A stretch of DNA of 6,655 nucleotides, from NCBI GenBank assembly GCA_021163565.1, contig JAGGTT010000168.1:1-6655 (forward strand). The letters are read 5' to 3'. The translations under genes and the position numbers were made by a program. The notes under the pieces are model-generated. The model ran no database searches and was not told the DNA's origin. It worked only from the letters and a program-made list of their open reading frames with translations. Of this stretch, positions 5,876 through 6,655 are shown piece after piece. Each line of letters starts with the position of its first letter. The stretch's first letter is position 1. This DNA is from Candidatus Tharpella sp. (GTDB lineage: Bacteria; Desulfobacterota; Anaeroferrophillalia; Anaeroferrophillales; Tharpellaceae).

Positions 5876-6655
5876 CTATCCGTTCGTCTCACTCTCTTGC
5901 AGTGCAATACTCAAACTGACCGATTTTTCCTCCATATCCCCGATAATAACATCAACCCGGCGGGCGAACCAGGTATGGAGAAGGATAATCGGAATGGCTA
6001 CCGTCAGACCGAGCTTGGTTGTGATCAGAGCCTCGGAGATCCCGCCCGACATCATCCGCGGATCACCGGCCCCATAAACCGTAATCACCTGAAAGGTATT
6101 AATCATTCCGGTCACGGTACCCAAGAGTCCCAGAAGCGGGGCAATCGCGGCCAGAACCTGAAGTGTCGGAAGATACTTTTCCAACCGAGGCAACTCTTTT
6201 AAGATCGCCTCCTCAAGCACACTTTCAAGCACATCGCGGGTCGATTTCCGAGCCGCAAGCCCGGCCGCCAGAACCCGAAAAACCGGCCCTTTTTTGTTCT
6301 CAAGAAGTTCTAAACTATGAGAAAATTTACCCTCCCTGACCAACTCGACAATCTTTCCCATGACCTTGTCGGTATTACTTTTCACCCGACTCAGGAACAG
6401 AAAACGCTCAAGGCTGAAGATCAACGCCACCAACCCGACCAACAGAATCGGCCAGACTAAAACCCCGCCGGAGCGCAAACGCTCCCAGGCAGACGGAGTC
6501 AAAGCCAGCCGACGAACGGCATCGCCCCCGGAAAAATCTAGATAAACCGCATTGCTCTCACCAGCTATAAATTTCTTCAGGCTCTTAGCCACCTGCCAAC
6601 CCGGTTTTGAGACTGCCAGCAGAGCATCATTCTCGGGGCCGTAGACCGCATAGCC
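5876..6655 (-). CDS. ttpC: TtpC-like MotA/TolQ/ExbB protein (N-terminus beyond window edge)
   Basis: The frame is open from the right edge; the last 259 residues are present. In TonB2 systems TtpC is a larger ExbB relative with a periplasmic N-terminal domain that is required for iron uptake in Vibrio. Here, counting from the window edge, residues 1-60 (GYAVYGPENDALLAVSKPGW and following) look like the end of such a domain, ahead of a first membrane segment at about 63-88. Segments two and three (about 166-190 and 205-230) carry APLLGLLGTVTGMINTF and G-I-S-E-A-L-I-T-T. Thr180, Glu208 and Thr213 match the channel residues of ExbB. A GTG at 6592 could be taken as a start, but the frame continues upstream with coding character and the TtpC pattern, so I treat it as internal. 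A DUF3450 gene is commonly the next gene upstream in known clusters and may lie beyond the edge. Confidence 0.85.
   Translation of the reverse strand, partial: GYAVYGPENDALLAVSKPGWQVAKSLKKFIAGESNAVYLDFSGGDAVRRLALTPSAWERLRSGGVLVWPILLVGLVALIFSLERFLFLSRVKSNTDKVMGKIVELVREGKFSHSLELLENKKGPVFRVLAAGLAARKSTRDVLESVLEEAILKELPRLEKYLPTLQVLAAIAPLLGLLGTVTGMINTFQVITVYGAGDPRMMSGGISEALITTKLGLTVAIPIILLHTWFARRVDVIIGDMEEKSVSLSIALQESETNG

Noticed and set aside
5876..6592. Treating the right-hand gene as a complete ExbB starting at GTG 6592
   Set aside because: The frame stays open to the window edge, and about 60 residues precede the first membrane segment in the TtpC manner, so it is a truncated larger protein.
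1..6655. CRISPR arrays, tRNA, rRNA, riboswitches
   Set aside because: No spaced direct repeats, no tRNA cloverleaf or rRNA segments, and no riboswitch core that I could recognise on either strand.

Overview
The window looks like a chromosomal piece from an obligately anaerobic, aromatic-degrading, Gram-negative bacterium, most likely of the Desulfobacterota (deltaproteobacterial) type. The main reason is the left-hand gene. It is an incomplete but clear BamB, the tungsten subunit of class II benzoyl-CoA reductase, which is typical of Geobacter, Syntrophus and Desulfosarcina-like organisms. The TonB system and a lipobox-bearing small protein show a two-membrane envelope. No taxon can be fixed from the sequence alone.

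Layout, left to right. Positions 1-1832 (minus): bamB, complete at its N-terminus and cut off by the window edge about 40 residues before the expected C-terminus. Positions 1833-2574: an AT-rich, gene-poor divergent region with a possible operator palindrome, small inverted repeats and perhaps remnant mobile DNA. Positions 2575-2784 (plus): a 69-residue lipoprotein whose mature part is built from 11-residue amphipathic repeats. Positions 2817-2861: a strong hairpin with A and T flanks, usable as a terminator from both sides, that separates the lipoprotein from the convergent operon. Positions 2906-6655 (minus): a tightly packed operon transcribed right to left, TtpC-like (5' end missing), exbB, exbD, tonB and a TPR protein.

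The right-hand operon has the gene order of the TonB2-type (TtpC-dependent) energy-transduction systems known from Vibrio and Shewanella. ExbB and ExbD form the proton channel, TonB spans the periplasm to push on outer-membrane receptors, TtpC is an extra ExbB-like membrane protein, and the TPR protein is probably periplasmic. Junctions are 2 nt apart or overlap, which suggests translational coupling. No TonB-dependent receptor lies in the window, so the imported substrate is unknown.

I see no wholly novel system. The points most worth checking are the start of the TPR gene (a near-perfect Shine-Dalgarno sequence faces a TTA codon), the absence of a His in the TonB anchor, the second ExbB paralogue with intact channel residues, the palindrome upstream of bamB, and the 11-mer repeat lipoprotein.
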